Source: Streptacidiphilus jeojiense (GTDB lineage Bacteria; Actinomycetota; Actinomycetes; Streptomycetales; Streptomycetaceae). Taken from it: 64,000 nucleotides of DNA. The stretch is from NCBI RefSeq assembly GCF_000719095.1, contig NZ_JOEH01000002.1, positions 307,806 to 371,805 on the forward strand, given 5' to 3'. Under the pieces are notes generated by a model. It searched no databases. It saw nothing but the letters and a program-made list of their open reading frames with translations, and was not told where the DNA came from. Each line of letters opens with the position of its first letter. Positions within the stretch are counted from its first letter, which is position 1. Position numbers and translations under genes: made by a program. Positions 17,026 to 25,810 of this stretch are shown one piece after another.

Positions 17026-18288
17026 TCAGTAGGCGTTGGCGACGAACAGTTCCTGGGCCGGGAACCTGGTGAGGATCTGCGGTCCGGCCGCGGTGACCAC
17101 GACCTCCTCCTCGATGCGGGCGGCGGAGAACCCGTCGGAGGCCGGGCAGTAGGTCTCCAGGGCGAAGACCATGCCCTCCTGGATCTCGACCGGGTGCTCC
17201 AGGCTGTTGAGCCGGCTGATGATCGGCCGCTCGTGCAGGCCGAGGCCCAGGCCGTGGCCGAACTGCAGGCCGAAGGCGGCCATCTCGCTCGCGAAGCCGA
17301 ACTCCTCGGCGGCCGGCCAGACCCGGGCGACCTGGTCGGTGCCGACCCCCGGCTTCACCACGCCTATCGCCGCGTCCATCCACTCCCGGGCCCGGGTGTA
17401 GGCGTCCCGTTGCGAGGCGGTGGCGCTGCCCACGCCGAAGGTGCGGTAGTAGCAGGTCCGGTAGCCGTTGTAGGACTGGATGATGTCGAAGAACGCCTGG
17501 TCGCCGGGGCGGATGATGCGGTCGGAGAAGTTGTGCGGATGCGGGTTGCAGCGCTCGCCGGAGACCGCGTTGATCGCCTCCACCTGGTCCGAACCCATCT
17601 CGTACAGGCGCTTGTTGGCCAGCGCGACGATCTCGTTCTCCCGCACGCCGGGCTTGAGGGCCTCGGTGATGTCCTGGTAGACGCCGTCGACCATGGCGGC
17701 CGCCATCGACAGCAGGGCGATCTCGTCCGGCGACTTGATCTGCCGCGCGTCCAGCATCGACTGCTGGGCGTCGACCACTGTCAGGCCCTGGCGCTGCATC
17801 TCGAACAGGAACGGCGGCTCGACGATGTCCACGCCGACCGGCAGCCCGGCCAGGCCCGCGTCCTGCAGCATGCCCTTGATCTCGCGGACCGCCGAGGCCA
17901 TCAGGCCGGCCTCGGGGGCGATCGCGCCGCGCAGCCCCAGCATGCCGGCGCGGGAGTTCTCCGGGCGCAGCCACGGCGCGTACAGCTGGTGGTGCCGGGC
18001 CGCCGAGCCGAAGTCCCACAGCACCGGCTCGCCGCCGCGGGTCAGCAGGGCGTAGCGGCTCATCTTGTCGCCGAGCGCCCCGCCGATCCAGGTCTGGGTG
18101 GTGTAGCGGATGTTGTAGAAGTCGAAGAGCAGGAACGCCCCGCACTCGCCGGCCTCCAGCGCGGCCCGGGCCCGCCGGATCCGGTACTCCCGCAGCCGGT
18201 CGTAGTCCACCCGCTGCTCGTAGTCGACCGCGCTGTGGCCGTGGGCCGGGATCGGACGGCGCGCCGTCGCGCCGGTCGCGCCGGTCAC
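17026..18288 (-). CDS. M24-fold enzyme, DddP-like, with altered metal site
   Basis: 420 residues in the creatinase/aminopeptidase (pita-bread) fold, with overall resemblance to DddP-type DMSP lyases (FDFYNIRYTT near the N-terminus, NPHPHNF before the metal site). Of the five canonical M24 metal ligands, Asp268, His345, Glu378 and Glu394 are present. The second Asp, expected exactly 11 residues after the first, is Cys279 (GYRTCYYRTF). Ordinary dinuclear peptidase chemistry is therefore doubtful; a lyase or hydrolase on a small organic acid is more likely. The GTG start overlaps the upstream stop (GTGA), placing it in the catabolic operon. Confidence 0.8.
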   Translation of the reverse strand: MTGATGATARRPIPAHGHSAVDYEQRVDYDRLREYRIRRARAALEAGECGAFLLFDFYNIRYTTQTWIGGALGDKMSRYALLTRGGEPVLWDFGSAARHHQLYAPWLRPENSRAGMLGLRGAIAPEAGLMASAVREIKGMLQDAGLAGLPVGVDIVEPPFLFEMQRQGLTVVDAQQSMLDARQIKSPDEIALLSMAAAMVDGVYQDITEALKPGVRENEIVALANKRLYEMGSDQVEAINAVSGERCNPHPHNFSDRIIRPGDQAFFDIIQSYNGYRTCYYRTFGVGSATASQRDAYTRAREWMDAAIGVVKPGVGTDQVARVWPAAEEFGFASEMAAFGLQFGHGLGLGLHERPIISRLNSLEHPVEIQEGMVFALETYCPASDGFSAARIEEEVVVTAAGPQILTRFPAQELFVANAY

Positions 18289-19235
18289 TGAGGCGCCGTC
18301 AGGCCGTCGTCGACGACGACGTTCTCGGGCCGCAGCTCCATCCCGGCCGACCGGGCCTGCTCCAGGATCAGGGTGGCGAAGTCCTGTTCGGTGTGGCCCG
18401 CGCCGATGGCGGCGGACACCAGCTGGGCGGTGGCCGAGGCCAGCGGCATGGGCACCTCCAGGGTGCGCGCGGCGGCCAGGCCCAGGTCGAAGTCCTTGCG
18501 CAGCAGCGGCATGGTGAAGGTGGGCTTGAAGTCCAGGTTCACCAGCGCGGGGGACTTGTAGCGGGTGAAGACCGAGCCCATCACCGAGTCGTTGAGGAAG
18601 GCCAGGAACGCGGCCCGGCTGACGCCGCCCTTCTCGGCCAGCAGGGTGATCTCCGCGAGCGACTGGGTGACCACGCCGAGGAAGACATTGTGGGCGATCT
18701 TGACCAGCCGGGCCACCTCGTCCTCGCCGACGTAGGTGACGCCGCGGCCCAGCACCCGCAGCAGCGGTTCGACCCGGTCGAAGACCTCGCGCGGCCCGGA
18801 GACCGCGACGGTCAGCAGGCCGGCGGCGATGACCTTCGGGTTCCCGCTGACCGGGGCGGCCAGCAGTTCGGTGCCGCGCTTGGCGGCGGCGGCCCGTACC
18901 AGGGCGGAGACCTCGGCGGACACCGTGGAGCTGTCGACCAGGACGGCGGGGGCGGCGCCGGGGGCGGTGAGCACGCCGCCGGGGCCGGTGGTGACGGCCT
19001 CCAGGTCGGCGGAGGCGGACACCATCACGAAGACGATGTCGCGGTCGGCCAGCTCCTCGGGGCGGTCCACGACCGTCGCGCCGAGCTCGGCGAGCGGCTC
19101 GGCCTTGGCACGGGTGCGGTTCTGCACGGCGACGTCGTAGCCGGCCTCCAGCAGTCGGGTGGCCAGTTGGAAGCCCATCCGTCCGGTGCCGATCCAGCCG
19201 ATCCGCGGCCGCTGGGCAGGGGTGTCGTCGGTCAT
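18285..19235 (-). CDS. 3-hydroxyisobutyrate-dehydrogenase-like NAD(P) oxidoreductase
   Basis: 316 residues. The N-terminal Rossmann motif is IGWIGTGRMGFQLATRLLEA. The substrate-loop motif LLAAPVSGNPKVIAAG and the catalytic Lys in VKIAHNVFLGVV follow, as in beta-hydroxyacid dehydrogenases. These enzymes interconvert 3-hydroxyacids and semialdehydes. First gene of the six-gene operon, with GAGGAA before the ATG. The LacI-type operator at 19347 lies about 110 bp upstream, between it and the divergent lacI-type gene, so the operon is probably induced by its substrate. Confidence 0.88.
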   Translation of the reverse strand: MTDDTPAQRPRIGWIGTGRMGFQLATRLLEAGYDVAVQNRTRAKAEPLAELGATVVDRPEELADRDIVFVMVSASADLEAVTTGPGGVLTAPGAAPAVLVDSSTVSAEVSALVRAAAAKRGTELLAAPVSGNPKVIAAGLLTVAVSGPREVFDRVEPLLRVLGRGVTYVGEDEVARLVKIAHNVFLGVVTQSLAEITLLAEKGGVSRAAFLAFLNDSVMGSVFTRYKSPALVNLDFKPTFTMPLLRKDFDLGLAAARTLEVPMPLASATAQLVSAAIGAGHTEQDFATLILEQARSAGMELRPENVVVDDGLTAPQ

Positions 19236-19346
19236 CTGTTCGTTCCTCGCTGTGGGAGGGGGAGCGGCAGTCGGATGGGGTTGAAGGTGCGCATCCGATT
19301 GCCGGCTGCTGTGCGTGGAGGCAGTGCGAGAATCAGCACCTGCTCT

Positions 19347-19362
19347 CTGCAACCGATTGCAG
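19347..19362. promoter_or_regulatory. LacI-family operator between operon and regulator
   Basis: CTGCAA-CCGA-TTGCAG is a perfect 6-bp inverted repeat of LacI type. A half-like ATCCGATTGC lies about 50 bp away near 19293. It is placed to regulate both the dehydrogenase operon and the LacI gene at 19469. Confidence 0.65.
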
Positions 19363-19468
19363 TCATGCTCGCGCCGCTCCCGCAGGGCTGTCAAGAGGTG
19401 GTGCGGAACGGATCCGGACCATCCGCCCGGCGATTGTGGCGGCCTGTGAAGATCCCTACACTCGCCGG

Positions 19469-20560
19469 ATGAGCAAGCGCCCGACCATCGCCGACGTGGC
19501 CCGTCTGGCGGGGGTCCACAAGGCCACGGCCTCCCGAGCCCTGAACCCCGAAGCCGACGCCCGGGTGAGCGCGGCCACGGCGCGCCGGGTGCGGACGGCG
19601 GCGCAGGAGCTGGGGTTCACCCCGAACACCGCAGCCCGCAGTCTGCGCACCAACCGCTCCTCCACGGTCGGCGTGCTGATCCCGGACCTGACCAACCCGC
19701 TGTTCCCACCGATGGCACGCGGGATCGAGGAGGTGCTGACCCGCCGCGGCTACACCGCGCTGCTGGCCAACACCGACAACGACCAGGCCAAGGAGCGCAC
19801 CCGGTTCGAGGCGCTGCGCGGTCGCCAGGTCGACGGGTTCATCGTCGCCACCGCGCAGCGCGAGCACGCCCTGCTGGCGCAGGCCCACGCCCAGGGCGTG
19901 CCGGTGGTCCTGCTGAGCCGGGGCACCGACCTGCCGATGTTCCCGCTGGTGGCGGCGGACGACGCAACCGGGATGGAGCTGGCGGTCCGCCACCTGTTGG
20001 AGCTGGGGCACCGCTCGATCGCCCATCTGGCCGGCCCGCAGACGCTGTCCACCGGCGCGATCCGCACCAGGGCGTTCCAACAGGCCGTGCGGGCGGCCGG
20101 GGTGGCCGCTGACCGGGCTCCGGTCCTGGTCAGCGAGGCGTACTCGGTGCGGGCCGGGGAGCAGGCCGCCCGCGAGCTGCTGGACCGCCACCCCGGCAGC
20201 ACCGCGATCGTGGCCGGCAACGACCTGATCGCGCTGGGCGCGCTGCACGTACTGCGCGAACGCGGGCTGCGCTGCCCGCAGGACGTCTCGCTGGTCGGCT
20301 ACAACGACATGCAGTTCGCGGACGAGTTCCAGCCACCGCTGACCACCGTGCACGTGCCGCACCTGGAACTGGGCGCGGAGGCGGCCCGGTTGCTGCTGGA
20401 GCAGCTGGAACGGTCGGACGGCCAGGGCGCGGGTCAGGGCCTCGGCCGGGCCGGTGCCGGGCCGGCGGCCGTGGCGGTGGCCAAGACCGTGCTGCTGCCG
20501 GTGCGCCTGGTGGTGCGCGACTCCACGGCCGCGCCGCAGGCCGGGAGCGAAGCCGGCTGA
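19469..20560 (+). CDS. LacI-family regulator of the divergent dehydrogenase operon
   Basis: 363 residues. The N-terminal HTH TIADVARLAGVHKATASRAL is standard LacI, followed by a hinge and a periplasmic-binding-type sensor (VGVLIPDLTNPLFPPMARGI through SLVGYNDMQFADEFQPPLTT). The C-terminus has a Gly/Gln/Ala-rich insertion near residue 325. It is divergent from the six-gene operon with a palindromic operator between, so local repression relieved by a small ligand is the simplest model. Confidence 0.9.
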   Translation: MSKRPTIADVARLAGVHKATASRALNPEADARVSAATARRVRTAAQELGFTPNTAARSLRTNRSSTVGVLIPDLTNPLFPPMARGIEEVLTRRGYTALLANTDNDQAKERTRFEALRGRQVDGFIVATAQREHALLAQAHAQGVPVVLLSRGTDLPMFPLVAADDATGMELAVRHLLELGHRSIAHLAGPQTLSTGAIRTRAFQQAVRAAGVAADRAPVLVSEAYSVRAGEQAARELLDRHPGSTAIVAGNDLIALGALHVLRERGLRCPQDVSLVGYNDMQFADEFQPPLTTVHVPHLELGAEAARLLLEQLERSDGQGAGQGLGRAGAGPAAVAVAKTVLLPVRLVVRDSTAAPQAGSEAG

Positions 20561-20582
20561 TGACGGATCAGCTGATGCGAGG

Positions 20583-21581
20583 TCAGCTCACCCGGGCACG
20601 ACCGGTGGTGGCCCGCGGCACCAGCGTGACGCCCAGGCTGACCGGTCCCGGATCCTGCTGGGTGGGGCAGGCGTGGTCCAGCAGCAGCTGGTCCACCGCC
20701 CGGCTGCCCAGCTCACCCAGCGGGACGGCGAGGGTGGTCACCGCCGGGGTGGTGTAGCCGGCCAGCTGGGTGCCGCCCCAGCCCACGACGCTGACCTGCT
20801 CCGGGACCCGGACCCCGGACTGCAGCAGCCGGGCGGTCACGCCCAGCGCCATCACGTCGTTGAAGCACACCACCGCCGACGGCAGCGGTGCGCGCACCAG
20901 CTGCTCCGCCGCCAGGTTCCCCGACTCGAAGCCGGGCCGGTTCGGCGCGGACACGTCGACCTGCAGTCCGGTCTCGGCCCCGGCCTGCAGCAGCGCCTCC
21001 AGGCGGTCGTTGGCGGCCCAGGAGTTGGCCGGCCCGGCCAGGTAGAGCAGGCCGGTGTGGCCGAGATTGCTGAGGTACTGGGTCAGCTGCCGCATCCCCT
21101 GCAGCGCGTCGACCAGCACGCACGGGTAGCCGTCCACGCGCCGGTTCACGAAGACGGTCGGACGCAGCACGCCGACCTCGGCGATCTGCTCCTCGCGCAG
21201 CAGCGAGGAGAACAGCAGGAACCCGTCCACGTCCTTGGACAGGGCACGGATCAGCTTCTCCTCGTCGTCCGCGTCGTCGTCGCTGTCGCCCAGCAGCGCG
21301 GCCAGGTTCTGCCGCCGGGACTGGTGCTGGGCCGCCTTGACCATCTCCGGGAAGAGCGGGTTGGCGAGGTTGGGGACGATCAGCCCGATGTTCCCGGTCC
21401 GCCCGGTGGTGAGCGCAGCGGCCATCCGGTTCGGCGCGTAGTTCAGCTGTTCGGCGGCGGCGTAGACCTTCTGCCGGGTCTCGTCGCGGAAGCGCTGGGG
21501 GGCGGTGAAGACCCGGGACACGGTGGAGACCGAGACCCCGGCAACGCGCGCCACGTCCCGGATGGTGGACTGGTTGACCAT
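20583..21581 (-). CDS. LacI-family regulator of the oxidoreductase cluster
   Basis: 332 residues. HTH STIRDVARVAGVSVSTVSRV and sensor domain (IGLIVPNLANPLFPEMVKAA through VSVVGWGGTQLAGYTTPAVT). An acidic loop DSDDDADDEEK sits in the first sensor lobe. GGAGAG precedes the ATG. It lies 73 nt after the Old Yellow Enzyme gene on the same strand, as the last gene of that group, and converges on the other LacI gene. Operator-like TGCAACCG sites at 24545 and 24678 are its probable targets, which is an inference. Confidence 0.88.
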   Translation of the reverse strand: MVNQSTIRDVARVAGVSVSTVSRVFTAPQRFRDETRQKVYAAAEQLNYAPNRMAAALTTGRTGNIGLIVPNLANPLFPEMVKAAQHQSRRQNLAALLGDSDDDADDEEKLIRALSKDVDGFLLFSSLLREEQIAEVGVLRPTVFVNRRVDGYPCVLVDALQGMRQLTQYLSNLGHTGLLYLAGPANSWAANDRLEALLQAGAETGLQVDVSAPNRPGFESGNLAAEQLVRAPLPSAVVCFNDVMALGVTARLLQSGVRVPEQVSVVGWGGTQLAGYTTPAVTTLAVPLGELGSRAVDQLLLDHACPTQQDPGPVSLGVTLVPRATTGRARVS

Positions 21582-21654
21582 TCTCTCCAACACCTCTGGC
21601 GTGCGATTGCGATGAGCTGAGCCGAGCCTATGCCGTCCGCAGGTCCGCGACGTA

Positions 21655-22794
21655 CTAAGGGACGGTCCGGGCCCGGAGCGGCGCCGGCCCGGCGGCCTGC
21701 TCCCGGTCCTGGGTCTGGGTCTGGGTCTGGTCCAGGGTCGGGTAGTCGGTGTAGCCGTGGTCGTCACCGCCGTAGTAGGTGGAGGGGTCGGCAGGGTTGA
21801 AGGGGCCGCCCAGGGCGAGGCGGTGCGGTAGGTCCGGGTTGGCCAGGAACAGCGAGCCGAAGGACAGCAGGTCGGTCGTGCCATCCGTGACCAGGTCCAG
21901 TTCCGGCAGCCCGGTCGGGCGGGGCGCGGTGTGGGGGTTGAGCAGGAAGACGCCGGACCAGATCCCGCGCAGCTTCCGGGTCAGCGCCCGGTCCGGGCCC
22001 TCGGCCAGACCGAGGTAGGCCAGCCCGATGCCGTCCAGTGCGGTCGCCAGGGCACCATAGGTCTGCGGGCAGTCCTGCTCCACCATGCCGTTGTAGGGGT
22101 TGCCTGGGGAGAGCTGGATGCCGACGCGGTCGGCTCCGATCGCCCCGGCCACGGCCGTGGCCACCTCGATCGGGAAGCGGATCCGGTTGGCGACTGAACC
22201 GCCCCAGGCGTCGGTGCGGGTGTTGGACTGCGCGGACAGGAACTGGTGCAGCAGGAAGCCGTTGGCGCCGTGCAGTTCGACCCCGTCGAAGCCGGCCGCC
22301 ACCGCGTTGCAGGCCGCGGTCGTGAAGTCCTGGATCGTGGCGGCGATGTCCGCCTCGGTGAGCTCCCTCGGTTCGACGCAGGGCCGGGGACCCTGCGGGG
22401 TGAAGACCTGCGCGTCCGCCGTGATCGGGGAGGGGCCCACCGGTATCAGGCCGTCCGGGAGCAGGCTGGGGTGGCCGATCCGGCCCGCGTGCATCAGTTG
22501 GGCGAAGATGGTCCCGCCCGCGGCATGGACCGCGTCGGTGACGGTGCGCCAGGCGTCCACCTGCGCGGGGGAGTAGAGGCCCGGGGTGGCGGGATAGCCG
22601 CGGGCCACCGGCGAGGGCTGGATCCCCTCGGAGACGATCAGTCCGGCCGAGGCGCGCTGGCGGTAGTAGGTGGCCGTGGACGGACCCGGGAGGGCAGCGG
22701 GCCCGTAGGCGCGGCTGCGGCTCATCGGGGCCATCACGATCCTGCTGCGCAGGCGGTGCCGGCCCAGGTCGATGGGGTCGAACGCGGTTGCCAT
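21655..22794 (-). CDS. Old Yellow Enzyme family ene-reductase
   Basis: 379 residues, FMN-dependent TIM barrel. Signature segments are MAPMSRSRA (FMN and substrate lid), FAQLMHAGRIGHPS, ELHGANGFLLHQFLSAQSN with the His/Asn substrate pair, and TDAWGGSVANRIRFP. It reduces activated C=C bonds using NAD(P)H. The C-terminal tail has a TQTQTQ repeat from a short microsatellite. It starts one base after the SnoaL-like gene stop, so it is coupled to that gene. It may reduce an enone intermediate formed by the neighbouring oxidases. Confidence 0.92.
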   Translation of the reverse strand: MATAFDPIDLGRHRLRSRIVMAPMSRSRAYGPAALPGPSTATYYRQRASAGLIVSEGIQPSPVARGYPATPGLYSPAQVDAWRTVTDAVHAAGGTIFAQLMHAGRIGHPSLLPDGLIPVGPSPITADAQVFTPQGPRPCVEPRELTEADIAATIQDFTTAACNAVAAGFDGVELHGANGFLLHQFLSAQSNTRTDAWGGSVANRIRFPIEVATAVAGAIGADRVGIQLSPGNPYNGMVEQDCPQTYGALATALDGIGLAYLGLAEGPDRALTRKLRGIWSGVFLLNPHTAPRPTGLPELDLVTDGTTDLLSFGSLFLANPDLPHRLALGGPFNPADPSTYYGGDDHGYTDYPTLDQTQTQTQDREQAAGPAPLRARTVP

Positions 22795-22795
22795 G

Positions 22796-23329
22796 TCAGT
22801 GCTCCTCGGTGTCGTGGTCCGGGTGGCCCGGACGGCCCCCGGGGTTGCCGTCCGGCTGCGGCCACAGGCCCAGTTGGCGCACCAGTGCCAGCTCGTCGAC
22901 GAAGAACCAGGCCTCGCAGATCAGGCTGTCGCGGATGCGCCACTGCCCCAGTTCGAGGACCTCGATGCTGCGCCCGGTGGCCGCGATTCCGTACAGCTCG
23001 CCGCGGTGGGTGCCGCGGATCAGCCAGGTCGCCCAGACCCGGTCGCCGTGGGCGATGATGTCGAGGATCTCGTCCTGGCGGTCCGGGATCGAGCGCGCGT
23101 CGTAGCTGGGTCCGTCGCCGGTCCTGACCTCGGCGAGGTTGGCCATGCCCATGCGTCCGGGTCGGAAGTCGGGGACGGTGTACTTGGCGCGCTCCGCGAA
23201 CGGCAATGCGCGGAACTTCAGCACCAGTTCGATGTTGGCGCGCTCCTGCGGCGTCAACTCCGGGTCGTTCAGGGCCTTTTCAGTGGCGCTCGGCCCGGCC
23301 TGCGGCTGGGGCGGTTGGTGGACCGTCAT
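22796..23329 (-). CDS. SnoaL-like ester cyclase / NTF2-fold protein
   Basis: 177 residues. The start is the ATG with GGAG about 6 nt upstream, not the earlier in-frame start. The C-terminal half (DRVWATWLIRGTHRGELYGI, then EVLELGQWRIRDSLICEAWFFVD) matches the SnoaL-like NTF2 fold with its conserved W..RGTH.GE pattern. Relatives are polyketide cyclases or small-molecule isomerases, and many are uncharacterised. The operon order ABM, cupin, SnoaL-like, OYE suggests it acts on a small oxygenated ring compound. Confidence 0.75.
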   Translation of the reverse strand: MTVHQPPQPQAGPSATEKALNDPELTPQERANIELVLKFRALPFAERAKYTVPDFRPGRMGMANLAEVRTGDGPSYDARSIPDRQDEILDIIAHGDRVWATWLIRGTHRGELYGIAATGRSIEVLELGQWRIRDSLICEAWFFVDELALVRQLGLWPQPDGNPGGRPGHPDHDTEEH

Positions 23330-23402
23330 GGCGGCTCCTACGGTGGTGACTGCGACACTCATTGATGGATGGTCAGATGAATTGCCGAAGACGACTGTTG
23401 GG

Positions 23403-24176
23403 TCATGCGCCCGAGTGGAGCACCAGGGCGCGGCTGCCGGCGTTCAGCGCCAGTGCCTGCACCTGCGACGCCTGCGGCAGCGACAGGTACTCGTCCGCCG
23501 CGACCACCGTGCTCGCCCCCGGAAGGTCGAACCGGTAGCGGCCCGCGAGCACGTAGACCGCGGTCGCCGAGGGGCCGGGCGCCCATCGGGCCCCGAGCGG
23601 GTCCCCGTCGTGCAGGCTGATCCGCAGGCCGGTGCCGGTGGCGCCGGCGTCCGCGAGCGTGACCGGATCGGACCGTCCGCCGCCCGGGCCTCGGACCAGT
23701 GCGGCGGGTCCCGGCCCGGTGCCGTCCAGCAGCCGGGTGGCGGCCTCTTCGTTCGCCCGGACCCAGGCCGGGCCGGGCTCCCCGGGGGTGCCGAAGATGG
23801 CCGGCATCTGCCGGAAGACCTCCTCGAAGCCGGCCGGGGTGAACAGGACCATGGCCCGGGCCTCGCCCTCCACCACCTCGAACTGGTGCGGAGCGCCCCG
23901 GGGGACCAGCAGGAACCCGCCCGGCCCCACCTCGTGCGAGGTGCCGCTGACGGTGAGCAGGTAGGCCCCGTCCAGGACGTAGAAGCACTCCACCGAACGG
24001 TCGTGGGCGTGCGGCGGGACGGCGGCGCCCTTCGGGCTCTCCGACTCGGTGAGGCTGAAGGCGCCCGCGGTGACCGAACCGTCGGCGACCACCCGGAACG
24101 AGTGGCCCGGTACGGCCGCCGGCCGGATGTCCCGGGTGGCGATCAACCGCCCGGTCGGGCCGGGCAGTTCAGACAT
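23403..24176 (-). CDS. Bicupin, quercetin-2,3-dioxygenase-like
   Basis: 257 residues with two cupin-like halves. The first carries metal-type ligands in PPHAHDRSVECFYVLDG (His-x-His and Glu) and a later His in PRGAPHQFEV. The second (about residues 180-257) lacks a clear His triad. The pattern resembles quercetin dioxygenase/pirin-type cupins. It overlaps the ABM gene by 8 bp. Possible roles are ring-cleaving dioxygenation or isomerisation of a phenolic substrate. Confidence 0.78.
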   Translation of the reverse strand: MSELPGPTGRLIATRDIRPAAVPGHSFRVVADGSVTAGAFSLTESESPKGAAVPPHAHDRSVECFYVLDGAYLLTVSGTSHEVGPGGFLLVPRGAPHQFEVVEGEARAMVLFTPAGFEEVFRQMPAIFGTPGEPGPAWVRANEEAATRLLDGTGPGPAALVRGPGGGRSDPVTLADAGATGTGLRISLHDGDPLGARWAPGPSATAVYVLAGRYRFDLPGASTVVAADEYLSLPQASQVQALALNAGSRALVLHSGA

Positions 24177-24498
24177 CGACGTCGACCAGTGAGGGTGCCC
24201 GGGTCTCCTGCTCCACGGTGTAGAGCGAGGGCAGCGCCGGGAACTCCAGCCACTCGGGCTGCCCCTGCAGCCGACGGAACTCCTCGCCGTGCGCGGCGTC
24301 GAACTGCTCGGCCGACTCCCAGCCGGCGACGTTGACGTAGCGCAGCCGCGCGTCGGGGTTCAGCGAGAGGTGCAGCCTGCGCCACCGGAAACCCGGCTGG
24401 GCGCACATGAAGTCGTCGATCTGCGTCCACAGCGCCAGGAACGCCGCCTCACGCCCTGGCGGCACCTCGAAACAGTTGATGAAGACGACGTCTGCCAT
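24169..24498 (-). CDS. Antibiotic biosynthesis monooxygenase (ABM) domain protein
   Basis: 109 residues with a ferredoxin-like ABM fold: VVFINCFEVPPGREAAFLAL, then the central FRWRRLHLSLNPDARLRYVN and the aromatic AGWES. The family contains cofactor-free anthrone/quinone-forming oxygenases and haem-degrading enzymes. AAGGAG lies 8 nt before the ATG. First gene of the leftward operon, facing the rightward luciferase-like gene across a 229-bp regulatory region. Confidence 0.82.
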   Translation of the reverse strand: MADVVFINCFEVPPGREAAFLALWTQIDDFMCAQPGFRWRRLHLSLNPDARLRYVNVAGWESAEQFDAAHGEEFRRLQGQPEWLEFPALPSLYTVEQETRAPSLVDVDV

Positions 24499-24544
24499 CT
24501 GCAGGGCTCCTTGGTCTTGTGCTGCCGGTGCGGCGCAGGGTGAA

Positions 24545-24692
24545 TGCAACCGATTTAACGATGATGGGTAGCCGGTCCGGCGGTGTCAAGAAGTCTGCCG
24601 CGTCTGCGCTTGAGAGGTCGCAGTTCCAAGGCTTGTCAGAAGCATTGACCCCCCTGGGGGTGCGTGGTAAATCTCTGTGCAACCGTTTTAAC
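24545..24692. promoter_or_regulatory. Two LacI-type operator sites in the divergent promoter region
   Basis: TGCAACCGATTTAAC (24545-24559) and TGCAACCGTTTTAAC (24678-24692) are 133 bp apart and differ at one base. They share TGCAACCG with the operator at 19347. One lies near each divergent start, so a single LacI repressor could control both operons, possibly by looping. Confidence 0.6.
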
Positions 24693-24727
24693 AAGCATCC
24701 TGACGCAGCCTCAAAGGAGCAGCTGAC

Positions 24728-25810
24728 ATGCGGTTCTCGATCTACCTGAACCCGCAGACCCGCGGACCCGAGGAGGACGTGCCGATCATCGAGCACACCG
24801 TCGCCCAGGCCGTCCGCGCGACCCGGGCCGGGGTGCACGGCATCGCGCTGACCGAACACCACTTCTCCGGCTACAACACCTACGGCAACAACTTCATGCT
24901 GGCCGCCCACCTCGGCTCCCAGGTGCCCGACGGCACGATGTTCCTGATGGCCGTCGCGGTGCCCACGCTGCACAACCCGATGCGGCTGGCGCAGAGTTGC
25001 AACCTGCTGGACGTCATCACCCGCGGCAACCTCATCGTCGGCTTCGCCGCCGGCGGGTCCCCGGTGGAGTACGCGGGCCTGGGCCGGGACCCCTCGGTGC
25101 GGCACGAGCAGATGCTGCACAACCTGGAGGTGATGGAGCGGGCGCTGGACAAGAAGCCGGAGGACCCGGACTACGAGTGGTCCACCGCCTTCGAGCACGG
25201 CTCGCTGCGCACCAGGATCATGCCGGCCGCCTACCACGCCTCGCGTCCGAAGTTCGCACGGGCGACCCAGAACGACGAGGGCGTGGTGTGGACCGGGCGC
25301 AAAGGCTGGTACCTGTTCACCGCGCGCGAGACCGTCGACGTGATCGGCCCGCGCCTCAAGCTCTACACCGAGGCCCTGGCCGAGGGCGGGCACGACGCGG
25401 CCTTCATCGAGGAGCGCCTGGACTGGAGCCTGGTCCAGAAGCAGGTGATCATCCGTGAGACCGACGCGGAGGCGGTGGCGTTCGCGCGGGCCCGCATGGA
25501 GGAGATGGGCGCGCACCAGAGGAAGAACTTCGCCATGACCGGCGACATCAAGGACAGCGCCCACCTCAAGAGCGTGGTCGGGGTCTCCCCGCAGAACCCG
25601 GACGAGTTCCTGCAGCGCGCGATGATCGTCGGCAGCCCCGCCACGGTGACCGAGCAGATCGAGGCCTTCGCCGAGGCCGGAGTGCGGCACATGTCGCTGC
25701 TGTTCAACTTCGGCTTCATGACCGAGGCCGAGTCCAACCGTTCACTCGACCTCTTCCTGGACGAGGTGCTGCCCAAGTTCGTTGCGGCGGGCCGCACTTC
25801 GGGCAACTGA
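24728..25810 (+). CDS. LLM-class (bacterial luciferase-like) flavin monooxygenase
   Basis: 360 residues. The start is fixed by AAGGAG 8 nt upstream. The TIM-barrel luciferase fold is seen in MRFSIYLNPQTRG, ALTEHHFSGYNTYGNNFMLA and NLIVGFAAGGSPVEYAG. Members use FMNH2 or reduced F420 to hydroxylate or oxidise small molecules. The EHHF motif and length favour the FMN-type luciferase-like subfamily, but the cofactor cannot be settled from sequence alone. It overlaps the DoxX gene (ATGA). Confidence 0.85.
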   Translation: MRFSIYLNPQTRGPEEDVPIIEHTVAQAVRATRAGVHGIALTEHHFSGYNTYGNNFMLAAHLGSQVPDGTMFLMAVAVPTLHNPMRLAQSCNLLDVITRGNLIVGFAAGGSPVEYAGLGRDPSVRHEQMLHNLEVMERALDKKPEDPDYEWSTAFEHGSLRTRIMPAAYHASRPKFARATQNDEGVVWTGRKGWYLFTARETVDVIGPRLKLYTEALAEGGHDAAFIEERLDWSLVQKQVIIRETDAEAVAFARARMEEMGAHQRKNFAMTGDIKDSAHLKSVVGVSPQNPDEFLQRAMIVGSPATVTEQIEAFAEAGVRHMSLLFNFGFMTEAESNRSLDLFLDEVLPKFVAAGRTSGN

